Shown: positions 17,183 through 26,172, numbered from the stretch's first letter. The stretch is 64,000 nt of DNA from Selenomonas sp. ND2010 (GCF_000702005.1 NZ_JNKI01000011.1:31046-95045); one strand, 5' to 3'. Translations and numbers: made by a program. The notes: generated by a model not told the origin, from the letters alone.

Positions 17183-18685
17183 GTGGCTCATAAAAAGAAA
17201 AACAATAACATTGCCAAAGCCATTCTAATGGATGATACAGAGCTTGAATATGTGATAACGGATAATCCTCCGCGAGGAGGGATGAAGTACACCTATTTTA
17301 CGCCAGACAAAAAATATGCAGTGCAGTTCTTCAATAAGGCAGAGGATGCTGAATCAGCGCAGATGCAGGCGCGGTTGGAAAATATTGTTGGTTTGTACAA
17401 CCCAACAATTTCTCAAGATGAAGGCGGAGCGATGGGGAATACTTCGGAAACTGCAGCATATTTTTCCAGGCTCTTTTGTTGGCCGGTGGCTCTGATAAAG
17501 GAGCCTGAGTTTGGTGTAGTCTGTCCGACTTATCCACAGAATTTCTTTTTTGGTAAAGATGCGGTAAAGCCGGGCGTAAATTTAGATATGGACGGCAAAG
17601 ATAAAAAAAGCAAATGGTTTACTTCAAGGAGCAGTCGGTGGCTGGCAGAAAAGGAAAAAGGTAACTTTCAAACGATGCTCAGATTGTCCATATCGTTAGC
17701 GAGAGCAATTCGCCGCATGCATGCGGCGGGGCTTTCTCATTCTGATTTATCCAGCAACAATGTCTTAATAGATCCTAAAACAGGCTCCTGTGTGGTTATC
17801 GACATTGATTCGTTGGTTGTACCGGGGGTGTTTCCGCCGGAAGTTGCCGGAACTAAAGGGTATATAGCACCAGAAGTTTTGGAAACAATGGAATTTGATT
17901 TTGACGATCCGAAACGTAAATTGCCATGTGCTGCTACGGATTTATTTGCCTTGCCAGTGCTCTTGTATGAGTATTTGTTGCATCGTCATCCATTAGATGG
18001 ACCTAAGGTATATTCAACAGTGTCAACTGAGGAAGATGAGTATCTGCAATATGGACCGAAGGCAACCTTTATTGAAAATCCACAGGATACATCCAACAGA
18101 CCGGATGATTTGGAAGTAACTATACATGACTTAGGACCTTATTTGGAAAAACTATTTTTGCAGGCTTTTGTAGATGGGCTTCACGATCCGGATAAGCGAC
18201 CTACAGCCAGTCAATGGGAAAGGGCGTTAGGGAAAACTTGGGATTTGTTGCAGCCTTGTAAGAATCCACATTGTCGTGCGCAATGGTTTGTTCTGTATGA
18301 TTTGCATAATCCTGTTTGCCCGTATTGTGGTCAGGGACTAGATAGCCGGGATGTAATGCACCTGCGCCTGAAAAAGCCCATGCGGGGGCGAAAGGGGCAG
18401 TGGCAACAGGTAGGTGAGATTAATCTATATGATAGAATGCCACTGTTTAATTGGCATTTCATCGCCAATGTTTATCCGGATGAAAAGATGCAGAATCGCT
18501 CCATGCAGGCTTATATAAGTCACCAAGGCAGTGAATGGTATTTGGTAAATAATGCGCTGGCGGGGATGCTGTCGCCAAAGGGAAATTTGGTGCCAGTAGG
18601 GCAAGCAGTATGGCTGAAAGATGGAGAAATATTTCCTTCCAGCAATAATCCGGAAGCATTGCTGTTGGAGGTGGTAAGGGGATAG
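17183..18685 (+). CDS. protein kinase with C-terminal zinc ribbon
   Basis: A 500-residue cytosolic serine/threonine-kinase-like protein of the Ter type. The catalytic loop HSDLSSNNVL is at 186-195, DIDS replaces DFG at 207-210 and GTKGYIAPE is at 223-231. The nucleotide-binding lysine is probably in KKYAVQFF (about 43-50). After the kinase fold a Cys4 zinc ribbon is seen (CKNPHCRAQWF ... CPYCGQ, about 355-385), then a small beta-rich tail. HSD in place of HRD is common in this subfamily. GTG start, one base after the phosphatase stop. Confidence 0.88.
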   Translation: MAHKKKNNNIAKAILMDDTELEYVITDNPPRGGMKYTYFTPDKKYAVQFFNKAEDAESAQMQARLENIVGLYNPTISQDEGGAMGNTSETAAYFSRLFCWPVALIKEPEFGVVCPTYPQNFFFGKDAVKPGVNLDMDGKDKKSKWFTSRSSRWLAEKEKGNFQTMLRLSISLARAIRRMHAAGLSHSDLSSNNVLIDPKTGSCVVIDIDSLVVPGVFPPEVAGTKGYIAPEVLETMEFDFDDPKRKLPCAATDLFALPVLLYEYLLHRHPLDGPKVYSTVSTEEDEYLQYGPKATFIENPQDTSNRPDDLEVTIHDLGPYLEKLFLQAFVDGLHDPDKRPTASQWERALGKTWDLLQPCKNPHCRAQWFVLYDLHNPVCPYCGQGLDSRDVMHLRLKKPMRGRKGQWQQVGEINLYDRMPLFNWHFIANVYPDEKMQNRSMQAYISHQGSEWYLVNNALAGMLSPKGNLVPVGQAVWLKDGEIFPSSNNPEALLLEVVRG

Positions 18686-18697
18686 TGGGGGATAATT

Positions 18698-19891
18698 ATG
18701 AATTCGTTACAACAGTTATTTGCAAGTAATAATAAGGTTATAGATATTCCAATGGGCGAGTATGAAGGTCCGTTGACGATAAATCATGCCTGTATTGTAA
18801 ATGGCAATGGTGCCACAATCTGGGTGAAAAGTGGCACAGCATTAATCGTTAATTCAGCAAAAGTAACGTTGAACGATTTGCGCATAGAGATTACAAATGA
18901 CACAGATAATACCTTAGCCGTAAAATTGAAAAAAGATACGTTGTTAAAGTGTGTGGAAGTGTATGGTCAGGAAGATATAGAAGGGCAGCACTCTAACTGG
19001 GCGATTCCCAGAATGATTGATTTAGGATCATTTGCCCCGAATAAGACAAATGAATTTTATCGTAGGATGCAGGTTAATAGTGCATGCAGGATAATTAATA
19101 ATGTTCATGGATTAGAGGTTATACCCTTAAAATTAAGTACGGGTACAAGCGATGTTTTATTTAAAGTTTCCGCATTGATGGATGGCACAATCTTATATGG
19201 GGATATTATTTTAGAAACGGATTATGGCATCAATAAGCGAGTATATATAACTGGACGGTCTATATCTGGTGCTGTGGAAGTTCATGAAACATGTGTGAGT
19301 AATAATGCACATATTACGGATAGCAAGAGTATAGAGCATCCAAATAATATTCAGAATAATGATAAAAATAATTCTAAGATGGTGGTAAAAGGTCAGCGTA
19401 TATCTTTGGATAATAAAAAGACATTATTTGTGGCCTTTCAAGGCGAGGGCGATGTTGGCGATATAGATCCATATGCTTTTATGTTAGATGGTAATAGGAA
19501 AACACGACAGGATAGAGATTTAGTTTTCTTTGGTAATCTGCAAGCAAAAGAAAATGGTGTATATATCGATAATAAAATGGGTATGCAGGGAGTATCAATA
19601 TGCTGGAAAAATATTCCGGATAAAGTGGAGAGTGTAGTAGTTTCTTTTGCTATATATGAAGATGAGACACATTCAGCAAAATATTTTTCGGCAGTGAGAA
19701 AACCGGCTGCCAAAATATATATAGATGATGATGTATATGATTTGCCTTTAGTGTTGGGCTTGGAAAGAGTGGTTAATATTTTAGAAGTATACAGATATAA
19801 AGGGGGATGGAAAGTTAAATTTATTGGAGCAGGTTATACAAGCGGATTAAGAAAACTGTGTGAAGAATATGGATTGGATGTAATGGGGTGA
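18698..19891 (+). CDS. beta-helix-like N-terminus fused to a TerD domain
   Basis: 397 residues. Residues 1 to about 210 look like a right-handed parallel beta-helix: short beta-rich turns such as GEYEGPLTINHACIVNGNG, GTALIVNSAKVTLNDLRIEI and LIVNS/LAVKL repeats, as in pectate-lyase-like proteins. No signal peptide is seen. From about 228 a TerD domain begins (VVKGQRISLDNKKTLFVAF) and ends with LEVYRYKGGWKVKFIGAGY. The usual DFDLD is weakened to DIDPYAFML. I know of no standard family with this architecture. It lies 12 bases after the kinase gene, in sequence becoming AT-rich. Confidence 0.75.
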   Translation: MNSLQQLFASNNKVIDIPMGEYEGPLTINHACIVNGNGATIWVKSGTALIVNSAKVTLNDLRIEITNDTDNTLAVKLKKDTLLKCVEVYGQEDIEGQHSNWAIPRMIDLGSFAPNKTNEFYRRMQVNSACRIINNVHGLEVIPLKLSTGTSDVLFKVSALMDGTILYGDIILETDYGINKRVYITGRSISGAVEVHETCVSNNAHITDSKSIEHPNNIQNNDKNNSKMVVKGQRISLDNKKTLFVAFQGEGDVGDIDPYAFMLDGNRKTRQDRDLVFFGNLQAKENGVYIDNKMGMQGVSICWKNIPDKVESVVVSFAIYEDETHSAKYFSAVRKPAAKIYIDDDVYDLPLVLGLERVVNILEVYRYKGGWKVKFIGAGYTSGLRKLCEEYGLDVMG

Positions 19892-19895
19892 TGAG

Positions 19896-20318
19896 ATGAG
19901 AGCTTTATTATCAATACCAGCAGCGTTGTGTGCCTATGTTATTTCTGTGATAATTTTATTCTTATTCTTTATTTGGTTTTTTGATAAACCGCAGAACTGG
20001 GACTATTTTATACCAATAGTTACATCGTTTGTTGCATTTGTCATTGCCGAGATGACAGCAGAAGAAATATCTGGAAGTCATAAGGTGGCAGCATTTATCG
20101 GATTTTTAATCGGTGCGTTTTGGGTTGTCTTGGTGGTGGCAGATATTTTCGGAAATGTATCTGATATAATTCATGCAATAATTGGTTCGCAAGACCATAA
20201 GAATGATGTGGGAGCATGGGAAATGTTTTTGTTTTATTTTGATAGAATTTTAAGTTCAAAGATCTTTGCAACAGTATCAGTAATCTGTGCATCTGGTTCA
20301 ATAAAAGAAATTAAATAG
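19896..20318 (+). CDS. integral membrane protein, unknown
   Basis: 140 residues with about four hydrophobic segments (SIPAALCAYVISVIILFLFF, the FIPIVTSFVAFVIAEM stretch, VAAFIGFLIGAFWVVLVVA and a weaker C-terminal one near FATVSVICASG). I do not recognise a family. It starts 4 bases after the beta-helix-TerD gene and so belongs to the same transcript. It is the first gene of an AT-rich group of envelope proteins. Confidence 0.6.
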   Translation: MRALLSIPAALCAYVISVIILFLFFIWFFDKPQNWDYFIPIVTSFVAFVIAEMTAEEISGSHKVAAFIGFLIGAFWVVLVVADIFGNVSDIIHAIIGSQDHKNDVGAWEMFLFYFDRILSSKIFATVSVICASGSIKEIK

Positions 20319-20367
20319 ATTGTTGAGATAAAAGTCATGTGATAAAGACATGGTTAGGAGGCGATAG

Positions 20368-20718
20368 GTGGTGAACATATATGATTATAAAAAGATATCA
20401 TTGTTGACGATTATTTCACAGTTTTTTATGAAAATATGTTATGCCGAAGGAAATTCAGGAATGGCGGCTGATGATACGGATTTGTTGACAGATTTGACAA
20501 ATACAATGCACACTGTGATGTCCTCGCTATCCAGCATATCCATATCTTTAAGTGATATTTCTGGTTCATTAGCAAGCATTGCTACATCTTTGGCTATTGT
20601 AACTACAGAATTAGCAGAAATTTCTACATATTTAAAACTGCTTGTGATGGTTGTAACTGTTCTTACAGGGGTTATTACACTGTATGTAATGATTTTCTCA
20701 CCTATAAAAAATGGTTGA
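20368..20718 (+). CDS. small membrane-anchored heptad-repeat protein
   Basis: 116 residues of unknown family. An N-terminal hydrophobic/secretion-like segment (LLTIISQFFMKICYAEG) is followed by a Ser/Leu heptad pattern (LTDLTNTMHTVMSSLSSISI ... LSDISGSLASIATSL) that should form a coiled coil. A C-terminal transmembrane helix follows (LLVMVVTVLTGVITLYVMIF). The layout is like an oligomerising envelope linker. GTG start behind AGGAGG. Confidence 0.55.
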   Translation: MVNIYDYKKISLLTIISQFFMKICYAEGNSGMAADDTDLLTDLTNTMHTVMSSLSSISISLSDISGSLASIATSLAIVTTELAEISTYLKLLVMVVTVLTGVITLYVMIFSPIKNG

Positions 20719-20808
20719 GTGGTAGGCAACGTAGAGAAGAGTAGTTATATTATTACGAAATGAGTGAAATAAAATTCGTTTAGTGAATGAGTAAGGAGTG
20801 TAGTTACA

Positions 20809-21188
20809 ATGGCTGTAGATTTAGGAAAAGGGACAAGTTCAAGAGATGTGTATGCACTAGATGAAGGCTTAAAAGAAAAGTTTTTTCTTATGAAGGGAGA
20901 TTGAATAGGGAAAGATATATTTTAAGATCTTTAGCAGTTGGCTTTGTAACAGCTATATTGATGTTTTTTGCCTTTTTTATAAGTGAAAAAGTGGCTACGT
21001 TGATAAATGTAGCAGCTATAGTTATACAAATTATGCTTGGTGTTCGTAGAACTCACGATATTGGTAAATCTGGTTGGTGGATGTTTTTGATAGTTGTACC
21101 CTTAGTAAATATCATATGGGGGAGTACTGATATTCAAAAAGGAGATAATGGGATGAATGAATATGGAGCTGATCAATTAGAGAGATGA
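20809..21188 (+). pseudogene. DUF805-type membrane protein with a frameshift
   Basis: An ATG behind AAGGAG opens MAVDLGKGTSSRDVYALDEG ... LKEKFFLMKGD and stops at 20904. In the next frame, from about 20901, NRERYILRSLAVGFVTA continues as a DUF805 protein to 21188 with HDIGKSGWWMFLIVVPLVNI. DUF805 proteins normally read KEKFFxxKGRxNRxRYI, so one base (an A in GGAAGATTG) is missing at about 20898. Either the gene is broken or the base is a sequencing slip. A shortened protein could start at TTG 20901. Confidence 0.6.
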
Positions 21189-21216
21189 GCATGTTCATGG
21201 AAAGGAAGAGAAAATT

Positions 21217-21741
21217 ATGTATAAATGGGTCTTGTTAGTAATTTTTTTAATATTTATGGGTGGCAGTTGTATAAGAGAAAGTGGAACTCCGATAGATAAT
21301 ATAAATGGAAATTCTGATCAGAAGCAGGTTTTGCAGCAATACATAATTGAAACACGTGAAGTGATGAAACCATATCGGGAAAAGGATATGGAGTTGTCAT
21401 CTAAGGGGGAGTCTTTGAAGTATAGTGGATTATCGGAAAATGAAATTAAGAAGCAAATGAAAAAATTGGCTGAAGAACGAATGAAATTGATGGAGAAATT
21501 GCGGCAAGATTTGCGCAATGTTAATGTCCCCAATAATAGCCCGCATGCAAAAAGACTCGCAAAAGCTTGGGATAGATATTTTGAACTAAGAGAGAAAGTA
21601 GCTGATTATATTGCAGGTAATTCTTTGATTGCGGTAGGGGCTGTGCTTTTGGGTAGAGATACGGCTATAGAAGAAGAAATGAGGGAACTTGATGAGGAAA
21701 TTGATAGAATTTATGATTATGCAGGGGTTAGTAGGGAATAG
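21217..21741 (+). CDS. lipoprotein with coiled coil, unknown
   Basis: 174 residues. The signal peptide MYKWVLLVIFLIFMGGSC ends in a lipobox-like GGSC, so lipidation at Cys18 is likely. The rest is mostly charged helix (EKDMELSSKGESLKYSGLSE, EIKKQMKKLAEERMKLMEKL) and a short hydrophobic patch near the C-terminus (SLIAVGAVLLG). No family recognised. It is surrounded by other small lipoproteins in the AT-rich group. Confidence 0.6.
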   Translation: MYKWVLLVIFLIFMGGSCIRESGTPIDNINGNSDQKQVLQQYIIETREVMKPYREKDMELSSKGESLKYSGLSENEIKKQMKKLAEERMKLMEKLRQDLRNVNVPNNSPHAKRLAKAWDRYFELREKVADYIAGNSLIAVGAVLLGRDTAIEEEMRELDEEIDRIYDYAGVSRE

Positions 21742-21768
21742 GAAACACAGGAAAAGAGAGGGAGCGTA

Positions 21769-22428
21769 ATGAAAAAAGTACTATGTATATTGTTGGCACT
21801 AGGTGTGCTTTTTACGGTGGGGTGTAAAAAGCAAGCAGGAAAATTTGCAAAAGATATTCTGATTAATGAAGCAGTGGATACAGTTGCTGATAGTGCTCGT
21901 AAGAACAATGGTAGTCCAAGTGCTAATACGAAAACACCTTCAACTAGTTCAGCAGCGAATGGTTCTGTAAAGTCAGCAAAAGGTAAGGCGGGAGTGGCAG
22001 CTGCAGTCGTAGGTGGTGCAGTGGCTGCGGTAGTTAGTTCCAATACAGATTTGATTTTAGGGAAAATATACATAGGTCAGTCACAAGCTGATGCTTTGCA
22101 GATTATGGGAGAGCCTATTAAGATATCTGATCCAGATAATAATGGACATAAACGATATAAGTATTCTGATATGGTAGTTGTGATTACGGGGGGCGTAGTA
22201 ACAGGTTTTGTATCTGATACTGCGGCAGTATCGACGAAACGAGGTATAAAACAGGGAGATGCATTGGATAAAGTAGTGAGAGAATACGGTAAACCATATG
22301 CAAAATCTGATTATGATGGAACGACGTTATATGAATATAAATTCATTTCTGATAGAGGACAGGCTTGTCTTCTTCGATTTGCAATGAAGAATGGTGTTGT
22401 TGATTATATTAGTGGACGTATTTTGTAG
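21769..22428 (+). CDS. lipoprotein with two BamE/SmpA-like repeats
   Basis: 219 residues. Signal peptide with lipobox FTVGC (Cys19). After a linker rich in Ser/Thr and the Gly/Ala segment SAKGKAGVAAAVVGGAVAAV, two similar repeats are seen: GKIYIGQSQADALQIMGEP followed by KRYKYSDMVVVIT, and GIKQGDALDKVVREYGKP followed by TTLYEYKF. This pattern (G-x-x-x-x-x-V-x-x-x-x-G-x-P then Y-Y/F) is that of SmpA/OmlA-like outer-membrane lipoproteins. Its first 60 residues and Ala/Gly segment are near copies of those in the lipoprotein at 23483. Confidence 0.6.
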   Translation: MKKVLCILLALGVLFTVGCKKQAGKFAKDILINEAVDTVADSARKNNGSPSANTKTPSTSSAANGSVKSAKGKAGVAAAVVGGAVAAVVSSNTDLILGKIYIGQSQADALQIMGEPIKISDPDNNGHKRYKYSDMVVVITGGVVTGFVSDTAAVSTKRGIKQGDALDKVVREYGKPYAKSDYDGTTLYEYKFISDRGQACLLRFAMKNGVVDYISGRIL

Positions 22429-22448
22429 AAAAAGGGAGGATGAATGAA

Positions 22449-22679
22449 ATGGCTATTTTAGAATCGATTGCTGGTTTTTTCGGCTTGATAATTTTTGTGA
22501 TTTATTTGTATGCAGGAGATAAGGCTATCTATTATATTAAGTATCATATTTTGAATACACGAGCGGAGATATATAGTAACACTGGTGATTATATCATCGG
22601 TAGGATTATTTGGGCAATGCTATTGGGATGGGCAGCTATTCCTATCGCACTATTACACAACTATGTTGTTAATAAGTGA
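22449..22679 (+). CDS. small membrane protein, unknown
   Basis: 76 residues with two hydrophobic helices (ESIAGFFGLIIFVIYLYAG and IIWAMLLGWAAIPIALLHNY). GGGAGG at 22434-22439 favours the ATG at 22449 over the one at 22440. No family recognised; it follows the preceding lipoprotein by about 20 bases. Confidence 0.5.
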   Translation: MAILESIAGFFGLIIFVIYLYAGDKAIYYIKYHILNTRAEIYSNTGDYIIGRIIWAMLLGWAAIPIALLHNYVVNK

Positions 22680-22724
22680 TGTTTAATTGTGGATTGTTAA
22701 TAATATCTTCGAAATTAAAGAGAA

Positions 22725-23435
22725 ATGAAAAAATTAGTTACGTTACTTTTAATTGTATTTTTAGCTTTCGGAGGATATTTTGCATATATGGTGGTTGTAG
22801 CTGAGAAAAGAGTATCCTCCGAAAGTGTTTCGTTGGGTAATGAGAATTCTGTAAATTTATATAGTCGAGAGAATACAGTAGAAAAAGAGAATGCTCATAA
22901 TAGCAAGCAACAAGATATCAAAAAAATAGAAAAATATGTGCAATGGACTATTCGAGTGACAGATAACAATGTATATGGCTATTCGCAAGGTTTTGAAAAT
23001 GCGACCTATAATCATCCCTATACAGGGTCAAGAGATGGCCCTGATTATGATTGTGCATCTTTGGTCTATCACGTTTTAGATTATGCAGGTTTTCCTATAA
23101 TTGCAGCATGGAAACAGAATCCGGCATATTATAATTTGTATCAAGGAAAACAAGCTACTGGTGATGCAGATACGATTTGGACGGATCTGCAGAAAGTTGG
23201 TGGTTTTGCGAGATACTCATGGGATGAGGTGAAAGACGATTTACAGCGAGGTGATATTTTGTGTAATCCAGAGGTACATGTAGCAGTATATATAGGTGAT
23301 GGAAAAACGGTAGAAGCAAGAGGTGTAAATAATTCTCGTGGTGGTAGTTGGCGTACAGGCGATCAAGGTGGTGAGATTGACTTTTGTAATGCATATGGAC
23401 GCAGATGGACGGAAGTTTACCGATATATCGAATAA
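22725..23435 (+). CDS. secreted NlpC/P60-like peptidoglycan hydrolase
   Basis: 236 residues. An N-terminal signal/anchor (KKLVTLLLIVFLAFGGYFAY) is followed by a charged linker and a papain-like domain from about residue 75. The catalytic cysteine is in DYDCASLVYHVLDYAGF and the histidine in EVHVAVYIGDGKTVEARG, the order seen in NlpC/P60 and phage-lysin amidohydrolases (Y-G-Y-S-Q ... DC-S-S-L-V). It should act outside the membrane on cell-wall peptides. As the only clear enzyme in the envelope group, it hints at wall remodelling or damage linked to the Ter locus. The ribosome binding site is weak. Confidence 0.72.
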   Translation: MKKLVTLLLIVFLAFGGYFAYMVVVAEKRVSSESVSLGNENSVNLYSRENTVEKENAHNSKQQDIKKIEKYVQWTIRVTDNNVYGYSQGFENATYNHPYTGSRDGPDYDCASLVYHVLDYAGFPIIAAWKQNPAYYNLYQGKQATGDADTIWTDLQKVGGFARYSWDEVKDDLQRGDILCNPEVHVAVYIGDGKTVEARGVNNSRGGSWRTGDQGGEIDFCNAYGRRWTEVYRYIE

Positions 23436-23482
23436 TGATGGATTAGGAGATGAGCTCTGGTTTTAGGAGGCAGGTGAAAAGC

Positions 23483-24103
23483 ATGAAAAAGGTGTTATGT
23501 TTGTTACTGATTATGGGGATGCTTTTTACAGTTGGGTGCAAAAAACAGGCGAAAAACATTGCGAAAGATTATCTGTTTAATAAAGCAGTAGATGTTGTGG
23601 TGGATAATGCAAATAAAGGGAGTAATACTAATGGAGTCGTAAAAAACTCTCCAGACAGTGCATCTTCCAATACACCAAGTAAATCGGCTAAAGGAAAAGC
23701 TGGTGCGGCAGCTGCCGTAGCTGGTGGTGCAGTGATTGCAGCAACGAATGAGCTGGAGGCGCGTGCAAATAATTCAATGCAGAACGAAAGAAGTGCAGAG
23801 CAACAATATGGCAATCAAGATGAACCGGATTGGCATTGGATTAAGGATAATAATACAGGTGTATATATTTGGAATCCGGAGCCGGAAGATGGTGAGTATA
23901 TTGTTTGGAATGGTGATTATGTACAAGTGGGAAAATATCGTTATGCAAATGGTCCTGGCATAGTTACCTGGTATAAAAATGGTAAGGTAATACAAGTGGA
24001 TAATGGCGCTTTTGAACATGGTAGACATCATGGGAAATTTACTCATAAATTCCCTAGTGGGAAAGTAAAATATAGTAATTGGGATCACGGTAGGGAAATA
24101 TAA
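23483..24103 (+). CDS. lipoprotein with MORN-like C-terminus
   Basis: 206 residues. Signal peptide and lipobox (MKKVLCLLLIMGMLFTVGC) are almost identical to the lipoprotein at 21769, and SAKGKAGAAAAVAGGAV is shared. The C-terminal half is different. It is rich in Tyr/Trp/Gly strands resembling MORN repeats: GEYIVWNGDYVQVGKYRYAN, GPGIVTWYKNGKVIQVDNGA and HGKFTHKFPSGKVKY. AGGAGG sets the ATG at 23483. The swap of C-terminal domains on a common leader is notable. Confidence 0.6.
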   Translation: MKKVLCLLLIMGMLFTVGCKKQAKNIAKDYLFNKAVDVVVDNANKGSNTNGVVKNSPDSASSNTPSKSAKGKAGAAAAVAGGAVIAATNELEARANNSMQNERSAEQQYGNQDEPDWHWIKDNNTGVYIWNPEPEDGEYIVWNGDYVQVGKYRYANGPGIVTWYKNGKVIQVDNGAFEHGRHHGKFTHKFPSGKVKYSNWDHGREI

Positions 24104-24176
24104 AATAGGAAGTATTAGGGGATATGAGAGTGGAAATGATGGAAAAATAAGATCGAAATATATAAGGAATATTTGT

Positions 24177-25553
24177 ATGGGAGTTATATCTATATCGGCT
24201 TTTGGAATGATTAACCCTACCTATACATATGCAGAGAGTATCGTAAATGAACAAAGTGGGATGCATAATGATGCTACAGATAATACGCCGGAACAATTAG
24301 AAAAAAGGTAGAGGAAAAATTAGCAAGAAAGATTATAAAAGTGCTATAGAGTATTGCCAAAATATAATTCAAGTAAATCCGAATAATGCCTTTGCGTGGG
24401 CGTTGATTGGGCGAGGCTATAATAAGCAAAAAGAATATGATAAAACGATAGATAGTTGCCAAAAAGCTATTGGAAGTGATCCTAAATATATACCTGTTTG
24501 GGATGGATTGGGGATTACATATTTATTTGCTAATGAATATGTAAATGCATTGCATTGTTATAAAGATGCAATGAAAATAAATTCGAATAATACAAGGCTT
24601 ATGACAGGCATGGGGAATGTATATTATAAGATGGAACATTATGATGAGACGATAAAATGCTATAGAAGAATTGTTGAATTGAGTCCTGATGATAAGATTG
24701 CATGGAGAAAATTAGGTACTGTGTATGATAAAATCAATAAAATTGATCAAGCTATTAGGTGTTATAAGAATTCGGCAAAGACATAGAATAAGCAAAACTG
24801 ATTTATGCACTTGCAGGATGGATGCATTTATATAGTAAAGAATATAAGAAGTCAAATAAACTTTTATATAAGGTTCTTGACCTTGAACGTGATAGTGCAG
24901 AGATTTGGTCTATGATTGCTTTAAATAATTTAATGCAAAAGAAATATAATAAAGCTGTTGAATGTGCTGAAAAAGCATTAAGCGTTGATCCTAAAAAAGA
25001 GCAGCCATTGTTGATTATTGGGGCGGTTAATGCTTCGTTAAATAAATACAACAATTCAATAGCTGATTTTCCAAAAAGCAATATAAATAAATTCTAAAAA
25101 TGGGACAGCTTGGTATTTAATAGGTGGAGTATATGTAGAATTGAATGAATATGATAAAGCGATTGAATGCTGTGAAAAGAGCTTGAAATTTTCTCAAAAA
25201 GAAGCAGCTCCCTTTTTTGTGTTAGCTTCTGCTTATAATGGAAAAAAGACTTTGATAAGGCAATGGAATATAATGAAAAGGCATTTGAATTAGCGGCTAA
25301 AAAAGCTTATGTATGGTATACAATGGGAGATACATACAATGGAATGGAGCAGTATGATAAGGCTATAGAGTGTGCTCAGAAAGCTATAGATATTGATTCA
25401 GATGAGGGAGAAGCATGGTTGACGCTGGGGAGAGCATACAAAGGTTTGAAGAATTATAATAAGGCTCAAGAGTGTTTTGAGAAAGCAGTTGAATTTGATT
25501 CTAAAAAGCAGAAGGCTAGAAAAGAATTAGACGAACTGAAGAAAAAACAGTAG
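24177..25553 (+). pseudogene. broken secreted TPR-repeat protein
   Basis: Five blocks of one tetratricopeptide protein of roughly 450 residues lie in alternating frames. They are a signal-like start (MGVISISAFGMINPTYTYAE, 24177-24311), repeats at about 24336-24786 (DYKSAIEYCQNIIQVNPNNA ...), 24795-25097 (AKLIYALAGWMHLYSKEYKK ...), about 25086-25250 (AWYLIGGVYVELNEYDKAIE ...) and 25263-25553 (EYNEKAFELAAKKAYVWYT ...). Frame losses map to A-runs near 24301, 24330 and 25248 and to two spots near 24785 and 25065, with an extra TAA replacing an expected Glu codon at about 25083. Multiple lesions mean decay rather than one error. Blocks of 90-130 residues could still be translated. Confidence 0.75.
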
Positions 25554-25583
25554 ACTGCTAAATGCGTTAAGGAGATGGTAATT

Positions 25584-25973
25584 GTGTACGCTTACAGAAG
25601 AATTATATGTGTTTTGTTTATAAGTATGAGTTTATTGATGCTTTTGGGGTGTTCTAGTGAGCATAAATATGTTGAGTTGGTTAAAAATGGCACAATGCAA
25701 ATGGAACCGGATATAAAAATTGGACGAGCATTTGATGAGTTTTTTGCTAATCCTCAATGGAAGTATTTTGATTCCACGGATAATCATAAGGTTGTGGAGT
25801 TTAATGGTGAGTGTACATGGTGGGGACAAGATGCACACTGCTCAATTCAGTTTATCATAACAAGTGAAACAACTTTTGAATTATGGATTGTCAAAATTAA
25901 TGATCAGGAAATGAATAAGTTGGAAAGTGCAGCATTACTACATAAGGCATTGACCAATCGTGATGATTGGTAA
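25584..25973 (+). CDS. small lipoprotein, unknown
   Basis: 129 residues with a signal peptide ending in the lipobox MLLGCSS. The mature part contains PDIKIGRAFDEFFANPQWKY and VVEFNGECTWWGQDAHCSIQ, with two cysteines that could pair; I do not recognise the family. The GTG at 25584 is 9 bases after GGAG and preferred to the ATG at 25575, which lies inside the ribosome binding site. It is followed by a decayed gene of similar style. Confidence 0.55.
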   Translation: MYAYRRIICVLFISMSLLMLLGCSSEHKYVELVKNGTMQMEPDIKIGRAFDEFFANPQWKYFDSTDNHKVVEFNGECTWWGQDAHCSIQFIITSETTFELWIVKINDQEMNKLESAALLHKALTNRDDW

Positions 25974-25993
25974 TGCGTGCAGGGGGGATAACA

Positions 25994-26151
25994 ATGGTTA
26001 ATGAGGTATATGTTCGATATTATCTTATCAGTTGACATCTAAAGATAATATAAATGGCCAAATAAAAACGCAGGCATTTTTGGGAGAAGCTACATTATCT
26101 AAAATAGATGGTAGATGGCTTATAAGTAATTTTAATGTAAAGGTGAAATAA
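25994..26151 (+). pseudogene. fragment of a small secreted protein
   Basis: ATG behind AGGGGGG opens MVNEVYVRYYLIS and stops. A shifted frame continues YQLTSKDNINGQIKTQAFLG then EATLSKIDGRWLISNFNVKV to the stop at 26151. The ending resembles the last strand of NTF2-like lipoprotein domains (G-x-W-x-I-x-x-F). Likely the remains of a gene truncated at its 5' end. Confidence 0.4.
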
Positions 26152-26172
26152 ATTGTAATTGGGGTGAATGAT

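Noticed and set aside
24054..24462. Minus-strand frames rich in Ile/Tyr/Ser over the TPR region
   Set aside because: They reflect AT-rich composition; the plus-strand TPR pattern explains the sequence.
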